DNA from: Dyella silvatica
Lineage (GTDB): Bacteria; Pseudomonadota; Gammaproteobacteria; Xanthomonadales; Rhodanobacteraceae
Reading direction: 5' to 3'
Assembly (NCBI RefSeq): GCF_026283955.1
Contig: NZ_JAPDPE010000008.1
Span: 1-64,000 of the forward strand
DNA: 64,000 bases
Shown here: positions 8,159-17,292 of the stretch, one piece after another
Numbering within the stretch: position 1 is the first letter of the stretch
How the letters are laid out: the number at the start of each line of letters is the position of its first letter
Made by a program: the position numbers and the translations under genes
Notes under the pieces: generated by a model
What the model saw: only the letters and a program-made list of their open reading frames with translations
The model's database searches: none
Told to the model about the DNA's origin: nothing

Positions 8159-9616
8159 TCAGTAGCGAATGCAAATATTTTTCGGTTCGGTGAAGAAACG
8201 CAGTGCTTCGACGCCTCCCTCACGACCGACGCCCGATTGTTTGGTGCCGCCAAAGGGCGTGCGCAAATCGCGCAGCAGCCAGCAGTTGATCCATACGATG
8301 CCGAAGTCCAGCAGCGCAGCAAGCCGATGCGCGCGCGACAGATCGCAAGTCCACAGCGAGGCGGCCAAGCCGTAGCTGCTGTCGTTGGCGATGGCCAGGG
8401 CCTCGGCCTCGTCGTCAAACGGAATGAGGCTGACTACCGGGCCAAAGATTTCGAGTTGATTGGTGATCGCGCCCGAAGCCAGTCCTTCGATAACCGTCGG
8501 CGCGACATACCAGCCATCGGCGCAGCGGCCGGGTAGATGGATGGCTTCGCCGCCACAGAGTATCTGGCCGCCTTCGGCACGGGCTTGCGCGATGCAATCC
8601 ATCACTTTGTCGAAGTGCGCCTGCGAGACAAGTGCGCCGAGATCGCTGCCGCTGTCGTTGGGGTCGCCCACGGTCAGCGCGCGCACCCGCGCGAGATAGC
8701 GTTGGCGAAAACTGTCGTAGATCGAGCGTTGCACCAGCAGGCGCGAGCCGCACAGGCAGATCTCACCCTGGTTGGCAAAACCCGATCGAACGATGATGTC
8801 GAGGTTGGCGTCGCTAAGGTCTGCATCGGCAAACACGATGGCGGGATTCTTGCCGCCAAGCTCAAGCGAGACTTTCTTGAAATGCGGTGCGGCGGTGGCG
8901 GCGATGCTGGCCCCGGTCTTGGTGCTACCGGTGAAAGAGATCGCCTTGACCGTGGGATGCTCGACGATGGCTTGGCCCACGCTGGGACCGCGGCCTTGCA
9001 CGATATTCAATACGCCCGGCGGGAATCCCGCCTCAATGCTTAGCTCACCCAGCAGTGCCGCCGTGCATGGGGTGATTTCCGATGGCTTGGCGACAACGCT
9101 GTTTCCGGCGGCCAGCGCGGGGGCGATCTTCCAGGTGAACAGGTATAGCGGCAGGTTCCATGGGCTGATACAGCCCACCACGCCCAGCGGCTGGCGCAAG
9201 GTGTAGTTGATCGCGCCCGCTCCGGTTACGCCATGGTCCGTCGCATGCGATTCACTACCCCACGGCACGATGGCTGCCGCGAAGTAACGCAGATTGCTCA
9301 CCGCGCGCGGGATGTCGAGACTGCGTGCCAGGGCCAGCGGCTTGCCGCTGTCGCGCGACTCCAGCGCGGCGAATTCGTCAAGGCGCGCTTCCAGCAAATC
9401 GGCCAGCCGCTGCAACAGCCGACTGCGTTGCTCCAATGGCGTCGCGGCCCAGGCAGGTGCCGCATGCTGGGCCGCGGTGACAGCAGCAGCCACATCGGCG
9501 GCGCTGGAGTCGGGGCAGTGAGCAAACAGCTTGCCGGTGGCGGGCTCGAATACATCCAGCCATTGATCGGCGCATGGCGCCTGCTGATGGCCGTCGATCA
9601 GGTTGGCAAGGCGCAG
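8159..9616 (-). CDS. Aldehyde dehydrogenase, probable 2-aminomuconic semialdehyde dehydrogenase
   Basis: NAD(P)-dependent aldehyde dehydrogenase. The core is complete: PWNLPLYLFTWK, the Rossmann segment FTGSTKTG, catalytic Glu in LELGGKNP, catalytic Cys in NQGEICLCGSR, and FGPVVSLIPF. Similarity to hydroxymuconic/aminomuconic semialdehyde dehydrogenases plus the neighbouring RidA gene suggests the kynurenine pathway. The N-terminus is odd: conserved residues (RLANLIDGHQQ, then FEPATGKLFAHCPD) continue upstream of the first usual start, a GTG at 9493, to about 9605, but there is no ATG, GTG or TTG in frame before a stop at 9635-9637. The coordinate given uses a CTG at 9616; starting at 9493 would give 444 residues and cut the conserved N-terminus. 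Confidence 0.8.
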   Translation of the reverse strand: MRLANLIDGHQQAPCADQWLDVFEPATGKLFAHCPDSSAADVAAAVTAAQHAAPAWAATPLEQRSRLLQRLADLLEARLDEFAALESRDSGKPLALARSLDIPRAVSNLRYFAAAIVPWGSESHATDHGVTGAGAINYTLRQPLGVVGCISPWNLPLYLFTWKIAPALAAGNSVVAKPSEITPCTAALLGELSIEAGFPPGVLNIVQGRGPSVGQAIVEHPTVKAISFTGSTKTGASIAATAAPHFKKVSLELGGKNPAIVFADADLSDANLDIIVRSGFANQGEICLCGSRLLVQRSIYDSFRQRYLARVRALTVGDPNDSGSDLGALVSQAHFDKVMDCIAQARAEGGQILCGGEAIHLPGRCADGWYVAPTVIEGLASGAITNQLEIFGPVVSLIPFDDEAEALAIANDSSYGLAASLWTCDLSRAHRLAALLDFGIVWINCWLLRDLRTPFGGTKQSGVGREGGVEALRFFTEPKNICIRY

Positions 9617-9654
9617 ATTTCGCTTGGGCTGAGCTTAAGGCCTGGGTCGGTCGG

Positions 9655-9876
9655 GGGGTAGGGCGGGGAGCGGGGAACAGAGTTGAGAGCAGGGGGCGGG
9701 GAATAGGGAACGGGGAACGTGAAGGTCGTGTGGTGATTGCGGCGCATCGTTCTTTTGGATCTTTCTTTGTTTTAGCCCTTGCTTTTCCGCTTCTGCTTTT
9801 TAGGCTTTTCCCCGTTCCCCGTTCCCCGTTCCCCGTTCCCCGTTCCCCGTTCCCCGTTCCCCGTTCCCCGTTCCCT
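9655..9876. repeat. Dispersed GC-rich inverted element with tandem heptamer array (copy A)
   Basis: A G-rich left arm (9657-9720, with motifs GCGGGGAGCGGGGAA and GGGAACGGGGAACG) is complementary to a right arm made of a tandem array of the heptamer GTTCCCC: eight perfect units at 9814-9869 plus degenerate flanking units. Between the arms is a T-rich core (9750-9806). A second, diverged copy with the same order of parts lies at 15283-15429. No coding potential. The element fills the gap between the SDR gene and the aldehyde dehydrogenase, whose normal start codon is missing. Confidence 0.85.
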
Positions 9877-9880
9877 GCCT

Positions 9881-10672
9881 TCAGCTCAACGCTCGCGTCC
9901 GCCCCCCATCGACGGCGATGCTGACGCCATTGACGTAAGCGGCAGCTGGCGTACAGAGGAAGGCGATCACGGCGGCGATTTCGGCCGCCTCGGCAAAGCG
10001 CTTCGCCGGGACGGTGCTCAGCATATGCGTGGCAATCTCGTCTTCACTGCGGCCTGTCGCTGCGGCCTGGGCGGCGAGCAGGTTGTCGAGTCGTGCGGTG
10101 CGGGTATAGCCGGGCAGCACATTGTTGACGGTGATGCCATCGGCAGCCAGTTCGCTGGCCAGCGTCTTGGCCCAGCCGGCGACAGCGGCGCGTACGGTGT
10201 TGGAAACGCCAAGACCGGTAATAGGCTCTTTCACCGAGGTGGAAATGACATTGACGATACGGCCGTAGCCTTTTTCGCGCATGCCGGGCAAGAGCGACTG
10301 CACCAGGGCCTGGCCGGCTAACAGGTGCTGGCGGAAGGCTGTTTCATAAGCTTCCGAGGTCGATGTATGGGCGGGGCCGCCCGGTGGGCCGCCACTGTTA
10401 TTGATGAGGATTTGCACCGGATCACTGGCTGCGATACTTGCCGCAGTGTCTGCAAGGCCGGCGGTGTCGAGCATGTCTGCGATGCGCCAATGATGCTGCT
10501 GCTCGACATGTACGCGTGGGAGCTGTTCGGTAAGCGTCTTCAGTGCATCTGCGTTGCGTGCCAGCACGGTGACGTTGGCGCCCAGTGCGGCCAGTTCCAT
10601 GGCGCTGGCGCGGCCGATGCCCTGCGATGCGCCGCAAACCAGGGCGTGGCGTCCGCTCAGATCCAAATGCAT
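9881..10672 (-). CDS. SDR-family NAD(P)-dependent oxidoreductase
   Basis: Short-chain dehydrogenase/reductase, 263 residues. The cofactor motif is ALVCGASQGIGRASA, with NNSGGPPGGPA as the NAG-like strand, VNVISTSV for the catalytic Ser region and a C-terminal VNGVSIAVDGG. The usual YxxxK is not evident: where it should be the sequence reads GLGVSNTVRAAVAGWAKTLA, with N in the Tyr position and R in the Lys position, so the protein belongs to the divergent SDR group in which these residues are replaced. Start at 10672 chosen by family N-terminus LDLSGRHALVCG. It precedes the kynurenine-type genes, separated by the repeat at 9655. Confidence 0.85.
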   Translation of the reverse strand: MHLDLSGRHALVCGASQGIGRASAMELAALGANVTVLARNADALKTLTEQLPRVHVEQQHHWRIADMLDTAGLADTAASIAASDPVQILINNSGGPPGGPAHTSTSEAYETAFRQHLLAGQALVQSLLPGMREKGYGRIVNVISTSVKEPITGLGVSNTVRAAVAGWAKTLASELAADGITVNNVLPGYTRTARLDNLLAAQAAATGRSEDEIATHMLSTVPAKRFAEAAEIAAVIAFLCTPAAAYVNGVSIAVDGGRTRALS

Positions 10673-10697
10673 GACGAGTTCCTCAAGGTGTGCGTCT

Positions 10698-11012
10698 TCA
10701 ACGCGCCGACCATTGCACGGCCAGCGCGCCAAACCAACAGATCCAGGCCAGCCAGGGAGCATAGCGCCAGACCTGTCGCCAGCGGGTGATGGCGTTATCT
10801 TCCAGTGCCGGCAGTACCGGCGAGCGCAGCGCCAATTGCAGGCGCATCCAGGTGCGCAGCGGGTTGCCTTTGCCGGTATCGGGCACAGCGATGATTAGCC
10901 ACTGCTGTGGATGACGCTGCTGCAATAAGCGGGCAATGCGCATCTGCGCGAAGAAATGCAGCAGAAAGAAAACCACGCCGACGACCAGCAGTGATAGGTA
11001 AAGCTCGATCAT
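10698..11012 (-). CDS. Hypothetical two-TM membrane protein
   Basis: 104 residues with one hydrophobic helix at the N-terminus (LYLSLLVVGVVFFLLHFF), a basic middle, and a second helix at the C-terminus (APWLAWICWFGALAVQW). Size and layout recall UspB-like proteins, but I see no sequence match firm enough to name it. It begins 41 bases after the lipoprotein gene and ends 25 bases before the SDR start, all on the same strand, so it is likely part of the same transcript. Confidence 0.6.
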   Translation of the reverse strand: MIELYLSLLVVGVVFFLLHFFAQMRIARLLQQRHPQQWLIIAVPDTGKGNPLRTWMRLQLALRSPVLPALEDNAITRWRQVWRYAPWLAWICWFGALAVQWSAR

Positions 11013-11053
11013 GGGTGTCCTGCTGAAAAACGGATAAGAGTGATGGTGCGGGT

Positions 11054-11896
11054 TTAGTGTGTGTCGCTGGCGGGTTTGTTGGGGCTGGCCTTCGCGTCGT
11101 CGCTGGGGCTTTGCCCGGACCATAGGGGCACCGGTATGACATCGCGCAGCGTGCTGAGTACGCCGTTGCCTTGGGGCGCCTTGCCGCAGACCGCGTTATC
11201 CACCGCGCTGGCGTAGGCCTTGTTCATCATGCCGACCCAGATCGTGCCGTCAGGGCCGTGGGAAATCTTGAAGCTGCCTGTCGTTGCCATGCGCGCCGGG
11301 GCTTCGGCCGAGAAGGCCGCCGGGGATTGTTCCCAATAGGTTTGATCAGCTTGCTGTTTGGCCGAGCTGTAGACCACGAGATAACGGGCCTGCGGATTGC
11401 TCACTTTCATGCTGCCGAGGGCGCCGCTGGTTTCGCTGCTCCAGCCCATGTGTTCGCACAGGTTCACCTCTTCGGAGCTGAGTGGCTGGAAGGCCTCGTC
11501 CAGCAAGACCACGGTGGGGGCGAACAAGTAGCTGGAGCGCAGCCAACGACCGTTCAATTCCGACTTCAGCGCTATCCTGTAAGGCAGCTTGGTATCGCTG
11601 GGCAAGCGGAAGCTGAGGAAATAGCTGTGTTCGCCATTGAGGCTAAGCACCATGCTGCCACTGCCGAGCTCGAACTTTTTCGGCTGCCACGGCAGCAGTG
11701 TCTGGTAAGAGAAATCGGCGAAATTGCTGCAGCAAGGAGTGGCCTGCTGCAGCGTTGCCCTGGCTTGCTGCAATGGGGTGTCGCTATTTTCCGGTGGCCG
11801 AAGGTTCGGCGGCACCAGTCCTTTCACGCTATGGCATGCGCCAAGTAGCAGAGCAAGGACGAGTAAGGCGGCAGAGGCAGGCGGTCGATAGCGCAT
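11054..11896 (-). CDS. MalM-like lipoprotein
   Basis: 280-residue exported protein with a lipoprotein signal (LLVLALLLGACHS, lipobox LLGAC). The body resembles the periplasmic maltose-operon protein MalM: SYLFAPTVVLLDEAFQP and ARYLVVYSSAKQQADQT occupy the positions of the corresponding MalM motifs. Two adjacent cysteines (TPCCSN) and two more (NLCEH, AVCGK) could form disulfides. No maltose genes are near; it lies 15 bases downstream of asnS on the same strand. The family call is tentative. Confidence 0.55.
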   Translation of the reverse strand: MRYRPPASAALLVLALLLGACHSVKGLVPPNLRPPENSDTPLQQARATLQQATPCCSNFADFSYQTLLPWQPKKFELGSGSMVLSLNGEHSYFLSFRLPSDTKLPYRIALKSELNGRWLRSSYLFAPTVVLLDEAFQPLSSEEVNLCEHMGWSSETSGALGSMKVSNPQARYLVVYSSAKQQADQTYWEQSPAAFSAEAPARMATTGSFKISHGPDGTIWVGMMNKAYASAVDNAVCGKAPQGNGVLSTLRDVIPVPLWSGQSPSDDAKASPNKPASDTH

Positions 11897-11911
11897 CGGA
11901 TAGTCAGACGA

Positions 11912-13312
11912 TCAGAATTCAGCCGTCCCTGCGGCACGGGGGTAGGGAATGGCATCGCGAATGTTGGACAGGCCGCAAACGTAAACCAGCAAGCGTTCGA
12001 AACCGAGGCCAAAGCCCGCGTGCGGCACGGTGCCGTAACGGCGCAGGTCACGATACCAGCCGTATGTGGCCAGATCGAGGCCAAACTTGGTCATGCGGCG
12101 GTCCAGATAATCCAGGCGCTCCTCGCGCTGGGAGCCGCCGATGATTTCGCCGATGCCCGGTGCCAGCACGTCCATCGCGGCGACGGTTTTCTCGTCGTCG
12201 TTGAGGCGCATGTAAAACGCTTTGATCTGCTCTGGATAGTTCATCACCACCACCGGCCGGCCGACATGCTTTTCGGCGAGATAGCGTTCGTGCTCGGTCT
12301 GCAGGTCGATGCCCCAGGCCACCGGGAATTCGAACTTGTGCCCGGATTTTTTGAGAATTTCTACGGCATCGGTGTAATCGATGCGTTCAAACGGCTGGGT
12401 AATAAACGCTTCCAGTCGGGTGATGGCATCGGGCTGCACGCGTTCGGCGAAAAACGCCATGTCATCGGCGCGCTCTTCCAATACCGCCTTGAAGATCGCT
12501 TTGAGAAAGGTCTCGGCACAGTCGGCATTGGCGGTGAGGTCGGCGAAGGCGATCTCCGGCTCGACCATCCAGAACTCAGCCAGATGACGCGGGGTGTTGG
12601 AGTTTTCCGCCCGGAAGGTCGGGCCGAAGGTATAGACCTTGCTCATCGCCAGGGCGTAAGCCTCGACATTGAGCTGGCCGGACACGGTGAGAAAAGCCTC
12701 GCGGCCGAAGAAATCCTTGCGGAAGTCGATCTTGCCTTGGTCATCGCGCGGCAGGTTGGCCAGATCCAGGGTCGACAGGCGGAACATGTCGCCAGCACCC
12801 TCGGCATCCGAGGTGGTGATGATCGGTGTGTTGATCCAGAAGAAGCCTTGCTCGGTCAGGTGGCGGTGAATCGCCATCATCATCGTATGGCGTACACGGG
12901 TCACCGCGCCGAACAAGTTAGTGCGTGGGCGCAAATGCGCCACTTCGCGCAAAAACTCCATCGAGTGCTGCTTAGGTTGGATCGGGTAGGTTTCCGGATC
13001 GTCGACCAGGCCGGTAACGATCACTTCGTCCGCCTGCAGCTCAAAGCTCTGGCCCTTGCCCTGTGACGGTACCAGCGTGCCGCTGACGATCAGGCCGGCG
13101 CCTGCGCTGAGGTGTTTTACTTCGCTTTCGTAGTTGCCTACGGTGGCCGGTACCACGGCCTGGATCGGGTCGAAGCAAGAGCCGTCACTGATATTGACGA
13201 AGGACAGGCCTGCTTTTGAATCGCGCCGGGTGCGCACCCAGCCGCGCACGGTCACCTTGCTGCCGGCCTCGAGCTTGCCGGAAAGAGCCTGTTTGACGCT
13301 GACCACCGTCAT
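11912..13312 (-). CDS. asnS: Asparaginyl-tRNA synthetase
   Basis: Class IIb aminoacyl-tRNA synthetase charging tRNA-Asn, 466 residues, the family length. The N-terminal OB-fold begins with [20 protein letters not shown], motif 2 is [21 protein letters not shown], shortened here to its key part FRAENS, and motif 3 is [15 protein letters not shown] near the C-terminus. The ATG at 13312 gives the usual N-terminus [10 protein letters not shown]; an in-frame ATG at 13390 adds 26 unlikely residues. It is the first gene of a minus-strand run with the MalM-like, two-TM and SDR genes. Confidence 0.96.
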   Translation of the reverse strand: MTVVSVKQALSGKLEAGSKVTVRGWVRTRRDSKAGLSFVNISDGSCFDPIQAVVPATVGNYESEVKHLSAGAGLIVSGTLVPSQGKGQSFELQADEVIVTGLVDDPETYPIQPKQHSMEFLREVAHLRPRTNLFGAVTRVRHTMMMAIHRHLTEQGFFWINTPIITTSDAEGAGDMFRLSTLDLANLPRDDQGKIDFRKDFFGREAFLTVSGQLNVEAYALAMSKVYTFGPTFRAENSNTPRHLAEFWMVEPEIAFADLTANADCAETFLKAIFKAVLEERADDMAFFAERVQPDAITRLEAFITQPFERIDYTDAVEILKKSGHKFEFPVAWGIDLQTEHERYLAEKHVGRPVVVMNYPEQIKAFYMRLNDDEKTVAAMDVLAPGIGEIIGGSQREERLDYLDRRMTKFGLDLATYGWYRDLRRYGTVPHAGFGLGFERLLVYVCGLSNIRDAIPYPRAAGTAEF

Positions 13313-13440
13313 GGATTGAAACTCCTGCTGGGCACCGCATATACGGTGCGTATGGGCAAACCGGCATGATAATGTAGCCATCGCCTGCATCGCGATATTT
13401 CCTTTCGCGCAGACCTCCGCTCGATGAGCAACGCTTCTAT

Positions 13441-13767
13441 ATGACGATCACCATCACTCCCGCTGCGAACGAACGCATGCGCCATTTCCTGGCCAGCACC
13501 CCGGATGCCCATGGCGTGCGTTTCGGCGTGAAACGCACCGGTTGCTCGGGTTTCGCCTACGTGGTGGACCTTGCCGACGAGGTCGGTAGCGACGACGAGC
13601 AGGTCGAGATCGATGGCGTGCGCCTGATCGTGGACAGCAAAAGCCTGCCCCTGGTCGAGGGCACGGTGATCGACTTCCAGCGCCAGGGGCTTAACGCCAG
13701 CTTCGTCTTCCACAACCCCAATGCCACTGGCGAGTGCGGTTGCGGCGAGAGCTTTACGGTCGGCTGA
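13441..13767 (+). CDS. IscA/SufA-type iron-sulfur cluster assembly protein
   Basis: A-type carrier that binds or transfers Fe-S clusters, 108 residues. The three ligand cysteines are in place: C35 in [10 protein letters not shown] and C99/C101 in GECGCGESF. It stands alone, facing away from asnS and ahead of the rpsF operon, without other isc or suf genes; sufE is 27 kb away in this window. I cannot tell IscA, SufA and ErpA apart reliably here. The gene is close to the divergent asnS start. Confidence 0.9.
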   Translation: MTITITPAANERMRHFLASTPDAHGVRFGVKRTGCSGFAYVVDLADEVGSDDEQVEIDGVRLIVDSKSLPLVEGTVIDFQRQGLNASFVFHNPNATGECGCGESFTVG

Positions 13768-13856
13768 GCTGCCGCCGGGCGAGTGCCTGGCTCGGTTTGC
13801 CGGGGCGGCACTGGTTCGGTCAGTCAGCCCCATCGGGGTGTCCGTTTTTCAATGAC

Positions 13857-13886
13857 TTGCGTGACTCGGGGCTGACCGCCTACAAT
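13857..13886 (+). promoter_or_regulatory. Probable promoter of the rpsF operon
   Basis: TTGCGT (13857-13862) and TACAAT (13881-13886) spaced by 18 bp form a good sigma-70 promoter about 100 bases ahead of rpsF. Transcription would start near 13893. Confidence 0.6.
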
Positions 13887-13892
13887 TCCGCT

Positions 13893-13989
13893 TCTGTCCG
13901 CGCAGGTTTCATGCTGGCAGGTACTTGCCTCACCGCGCCGGCGGGAGGCTGCGAGGCCTAACGGCCGCATCCACAAGGAGCTACCCACG
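13893..13989 (+). promoter_or_regulatory. rpsF mRNA leader, possible S6:S18 binding site
   Basis: The leader holds a hairpin GCCTC-ACCG-CGCCGGCGG-GAGGC around 13927-13950. rpsF leaders in many bacteria bind the S6:S18 complex through a CCG-containing stem-loop and shut down translation. The presence of a similar stem here is suggestive only. Confidence 0.35.
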
Positions 13990-14421
13990 ATGACCCTGCG
14001 TCATTATGAAGTCGTGTTTCTGGTCCACCCTGACCAGAGCGAACAGGTCCCCGCGATGATCGATCGCTATAAAGCGCTGATCGAGACCGACGGTGGCAAG
14101 ATTCATCGCCTGGAAGATTGGGGTCGCCGCCAGCTGGCCTACCCGATCGTGAACCTGGCCAAAGCTCACTACGTCATGCTCAACATCGAAGTGACCCAGG
14201 GCGCGCTGAACGAGTTGGAGTCGGGTTTCCGCTTCAACGACGCCGTGCTGCGTCACCTGGTGATTCGTCGTGACGAGGCCGACATCGAGCAGTCCTTCAT
14301 CCTGAAGTCGAAAGAAAAGGATGATGCCAAGTCGTCGCGTCGCCGCGATGACGACAGCGAAGGTGAAGAGCGCGGCAGCCGCCGCGACCGCGACGACAAT
14401 GATCGCGACAGCGACGACTGA
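13990..14421 (+). CDS. rpsF: 30S ribosomal protein S6
   Basis: Small-subunit protein that pairs with S18 on the platform, 143 residues. The N-terminus [19 protein letters not shown] and the internal [14 protein letters not shown] are diagnostic. The C-terminus beyond residue 105 is a long charged tail rich in Arg, Asp, Glu and Ser, the region where E. coli S6 is glutamylated. AAGGAG lies seven bases before the ATG. First gene of rpsF-rpsR-rplI. Confidence 0.97.
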   Translation: MTLRHYEVVFLVHPDQSEQVPAMIDRYKALIETDGGKIHRLEDWGRRQLAYPIVNLAKAHYVMLNIEVTQGALNELESGFRFNDAVLRHLVIRRDEADIEQSFILKSKEKDDAKSSRRRDDDSEGEERGSRRDRDDNDRDSDD

Positions 14422-14435
14422 TAAGGAGCACTGAT

Positions 14436-14666
14436 ATGTCTAAGTTCTTCCGCCGCCGCAAGTTCTGCCGCTTCACTGCCGAAGACGTGAAAGAGATCGA
14501 CTACAAGGATCTCAACACCCTGCGCCAGTACATCACCGAGAACGGCAAGATCGTGCCGAGCCGCATCACCGGCACCAAGTCGCGCTATCAGCGCCAGTTG
14601 GCCGTTGCTGTGAAGCGCGCGCGCTTCCTCGCGCTGCTGCCGTACACCGATAATCACGACGTCTAA
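14436..14666 (+). CDS. rpsR: 30S ribosomal protein S18
   Basis: 76-residue basic protein, partner of S6. It carries [21 protein letters not shown] at the start and the invariant core [12 protein letters not shown] followed by [18 protein letters not shown]. It begins 14 bases after the rpsF stop, with AAGGAG upstream, so it is translated from the same message. Confidence 0.97.
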   Translation: MSKFFRRRKFCRFTAEDVKEIDYKDLNTLRQYITENGKIVPSRITGTKSRYQRQLAVAVKRARFLALLPYTDNHDV

Positions 14667-14772
14667 GCGTCGCTCCGCCTTGCCCGGGGTTCAGCCGGGC
14701 CGGGCGGAAACAATTTCGGACAACCGTCCACGGTTGCGTCGGCCACCCCGGCGCTAACGAAAAGGAACCATC

Positions 14773-15222
14773 ATGCAACTGATTCTTCTGGAAAAAGTCC
14801 GCAACCTCGGCAACCTTGGCGACAAGGTCGACGTCAAGCCGGGTTACGGTCGTAACTACCTGATCCCGCAGGGCAAGGCTGTACGCGTCAATGCAGCCAA
14901 CCTCGAAGCTTTCGAAAAGCGTCGCGCCGAGTATGAGGCCAAGGCCAATACGCAGCTGGCCGAAGCCGAAGCCCGCAAGGCCAAGCTGGCCGACGTGTCG
15001 GTGACGATCACCGCGCACGCCAGCCCGGAAGGCAAGCTGTACGGCTCGGTCGGTCCTCGCGAAATTGCCGAGGCACTGGAAGCGGTCGGCCAGAGCGTGC
15101 ACAAGGGTGAAGTGATCCAGGGCGAAGGCCCGATTCGCAACACCGGCGAATACGACGTGGTCATCAGCCTGCACGCTGATGTGCAGACCACGGTCAAAGT
15201 GATCGTTGTCGGCGAGAAGTAA
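14773..15222 (+). CDS. rplI: 50S ribosomal protein L9
   Basis: 149-residue two-domain protein binding 23S rRNA domain V. N-terminal domain [20 protein letters not shown] followed by [15 protein letters not shown], a long connecting helix (about residues 40-75) and a C-terminal domain with [12 protein letters not shown]. The 106-base gap after rpsR contains a GC-rich hairpin near 14683-14701. A strong terminator follows, closing the operon. Confidence 0.97.
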   Translation: MQLILLEKVRNLGNLGDKVDVKPGYGRNYLIPQGKAVRVNAANLEAFEKRRAEYEAKANTQLAEAEARKAKLADVSVTITAHASPEGKLYGSVGPREIAEALEAVGQSVHKGEVIQGEGPIRNTGEYDVVISLHADVQTTVKVIVVGEK

Positions 15223-15249
15223 GTCGCTAAGCCATCGTTAGATGGAAAC

Positions 15250-15279
15250 AACGGGCGCCCTAGGCGCCCGTTTGTTTTT
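15250..15279 (+). terminator. Intrinsic terminator after rplI
   Basis: Ten-bp stem AACGGGCGCC (15250-15259) with GGCGCCCGTT (15263-15272), a three-base loop and a T-rich tail. Confidence 0.9.
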
Positions 15280-15282
15280 AAG

Positions 15283-15429
15283 GGCGGGAAGTTAAAGCGG
15301 GGAGCGGGGAAGTGAAGTTCGGGCGGTGCTGGTGGCGCCACGTCCTTTTTGATCTTTTTGCTTTTCTTTGTTTCTGCGCTTGCTTTTGGGTTTCTGCTTT
15401 TTACGCCGTTCCTCGTTCCCCGTTCCCCA
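15283..15429. repeat. Dispersed GC-rich inverted element (copy B)
   Basis: Same order of parts as the element at 9655-9876: a G-rich arm (GCGGGGAGCGGGGAAGTGAAG), a T-rich core sharing blocks such as CTTTGTTT, CTTGCTTTT and TTCTGCTTTTTA, then a short array GTTCCTCGTTCCCCGTTCCCC. Only about three heptamer units are present here against ten in copy A. It ends two bases before the first DnaA box. Confidence 0.75.
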
Positions 15430-15431
15430 TC

Positions 15432-15461
15432 TTATCCACACATAAACACAGCTTATCCACA
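15432..15461 (+). promoter_or_regulatory. Two perfect DnaA boxes upstream of dnaB
   Basis: TTATCCACA occurs twice on the same strand (15432-15440 and 15453-15461), 21 bases apart, about 100 bases ahead of the dnaB start. Each is a perfect match to the high-affinity DnaA consensus. They could place dnaB transcription under DnaA control; that function is inference. Confidence 0.6.
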
Positions 15462-15561
15462 GACTTATTGTCTCGGCGGCTGAGACTTCGCCGCGTATGA
15501 TGGCTTCCAGGGTTGCGGCCCGGCGATCGCCGGCACCGTGGTTCCGCTGCGAGGAAAACCG

Positions 15562-16956
<1,395 letters not shown>

Positions 16957-17292
16957 GGGTGGCGTCGGCGAGGCGTCATCGCTCGCCCAAGGTTCAGAAG
17001 CGGCTGCTGGCCTGCCAGGCATCCATGGCGGTATGCCCGGACTGCGCAGGCCAGGGCTGAATAACCGGATGATCGTGCGTTGCCTGCAAATTTCCTCCGG
17101 CAGGCCTTGTCAGGTCCATGCATGCGAGGCGGTTAGCTTTTAGGCTGGAACCTTGACGGATAGGCATGGAGGGCAGGCGATGACTGATAAGCTTTGGCGG
17201 GATATTTGCTGTGCCGCGCCCTGTGGCGCTTGGTCTGAGTCAGTCCCCTTAGTGCCTGCCGTGACGCTGCGCGTCATGGTGAAGTTGGAATC
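16957..17292. other. Intergenic stretch between dnaB and alr
   Basis: About 335 bases with no gene or convincing promoter. Contains a few weak inverted repeats (for example GCCTGCC/GGCAGGC around 17010-17106) and no T-run terminator. Nothing else seen. Confidence 0.5.

Noticed and set aside
9807-9876. CRISPR array from the tandem GTTCCCC units
   Set aside because: Seven-base units without spacers; not a CRISPR repeat-spacer pattern, and no cas genes are present.
14683-14701. Terminator between rpsR and rplI
   Set aside because: The hairpin has no T-run and the genes belong to one conserved operon.
15250-15561. Possible chromosomal origin of replication near the DnaA boxes
   Set aside because: Only two boxes, no AT-rich unwinding region, and no dnaA, dnaN, rpmH or gidA neighbours.
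16957-17292. Small gene between dnaB and alr
   Set aside because: No ORF with a ribosome site and protein-like composition; only a reverse frame overlapping alr.
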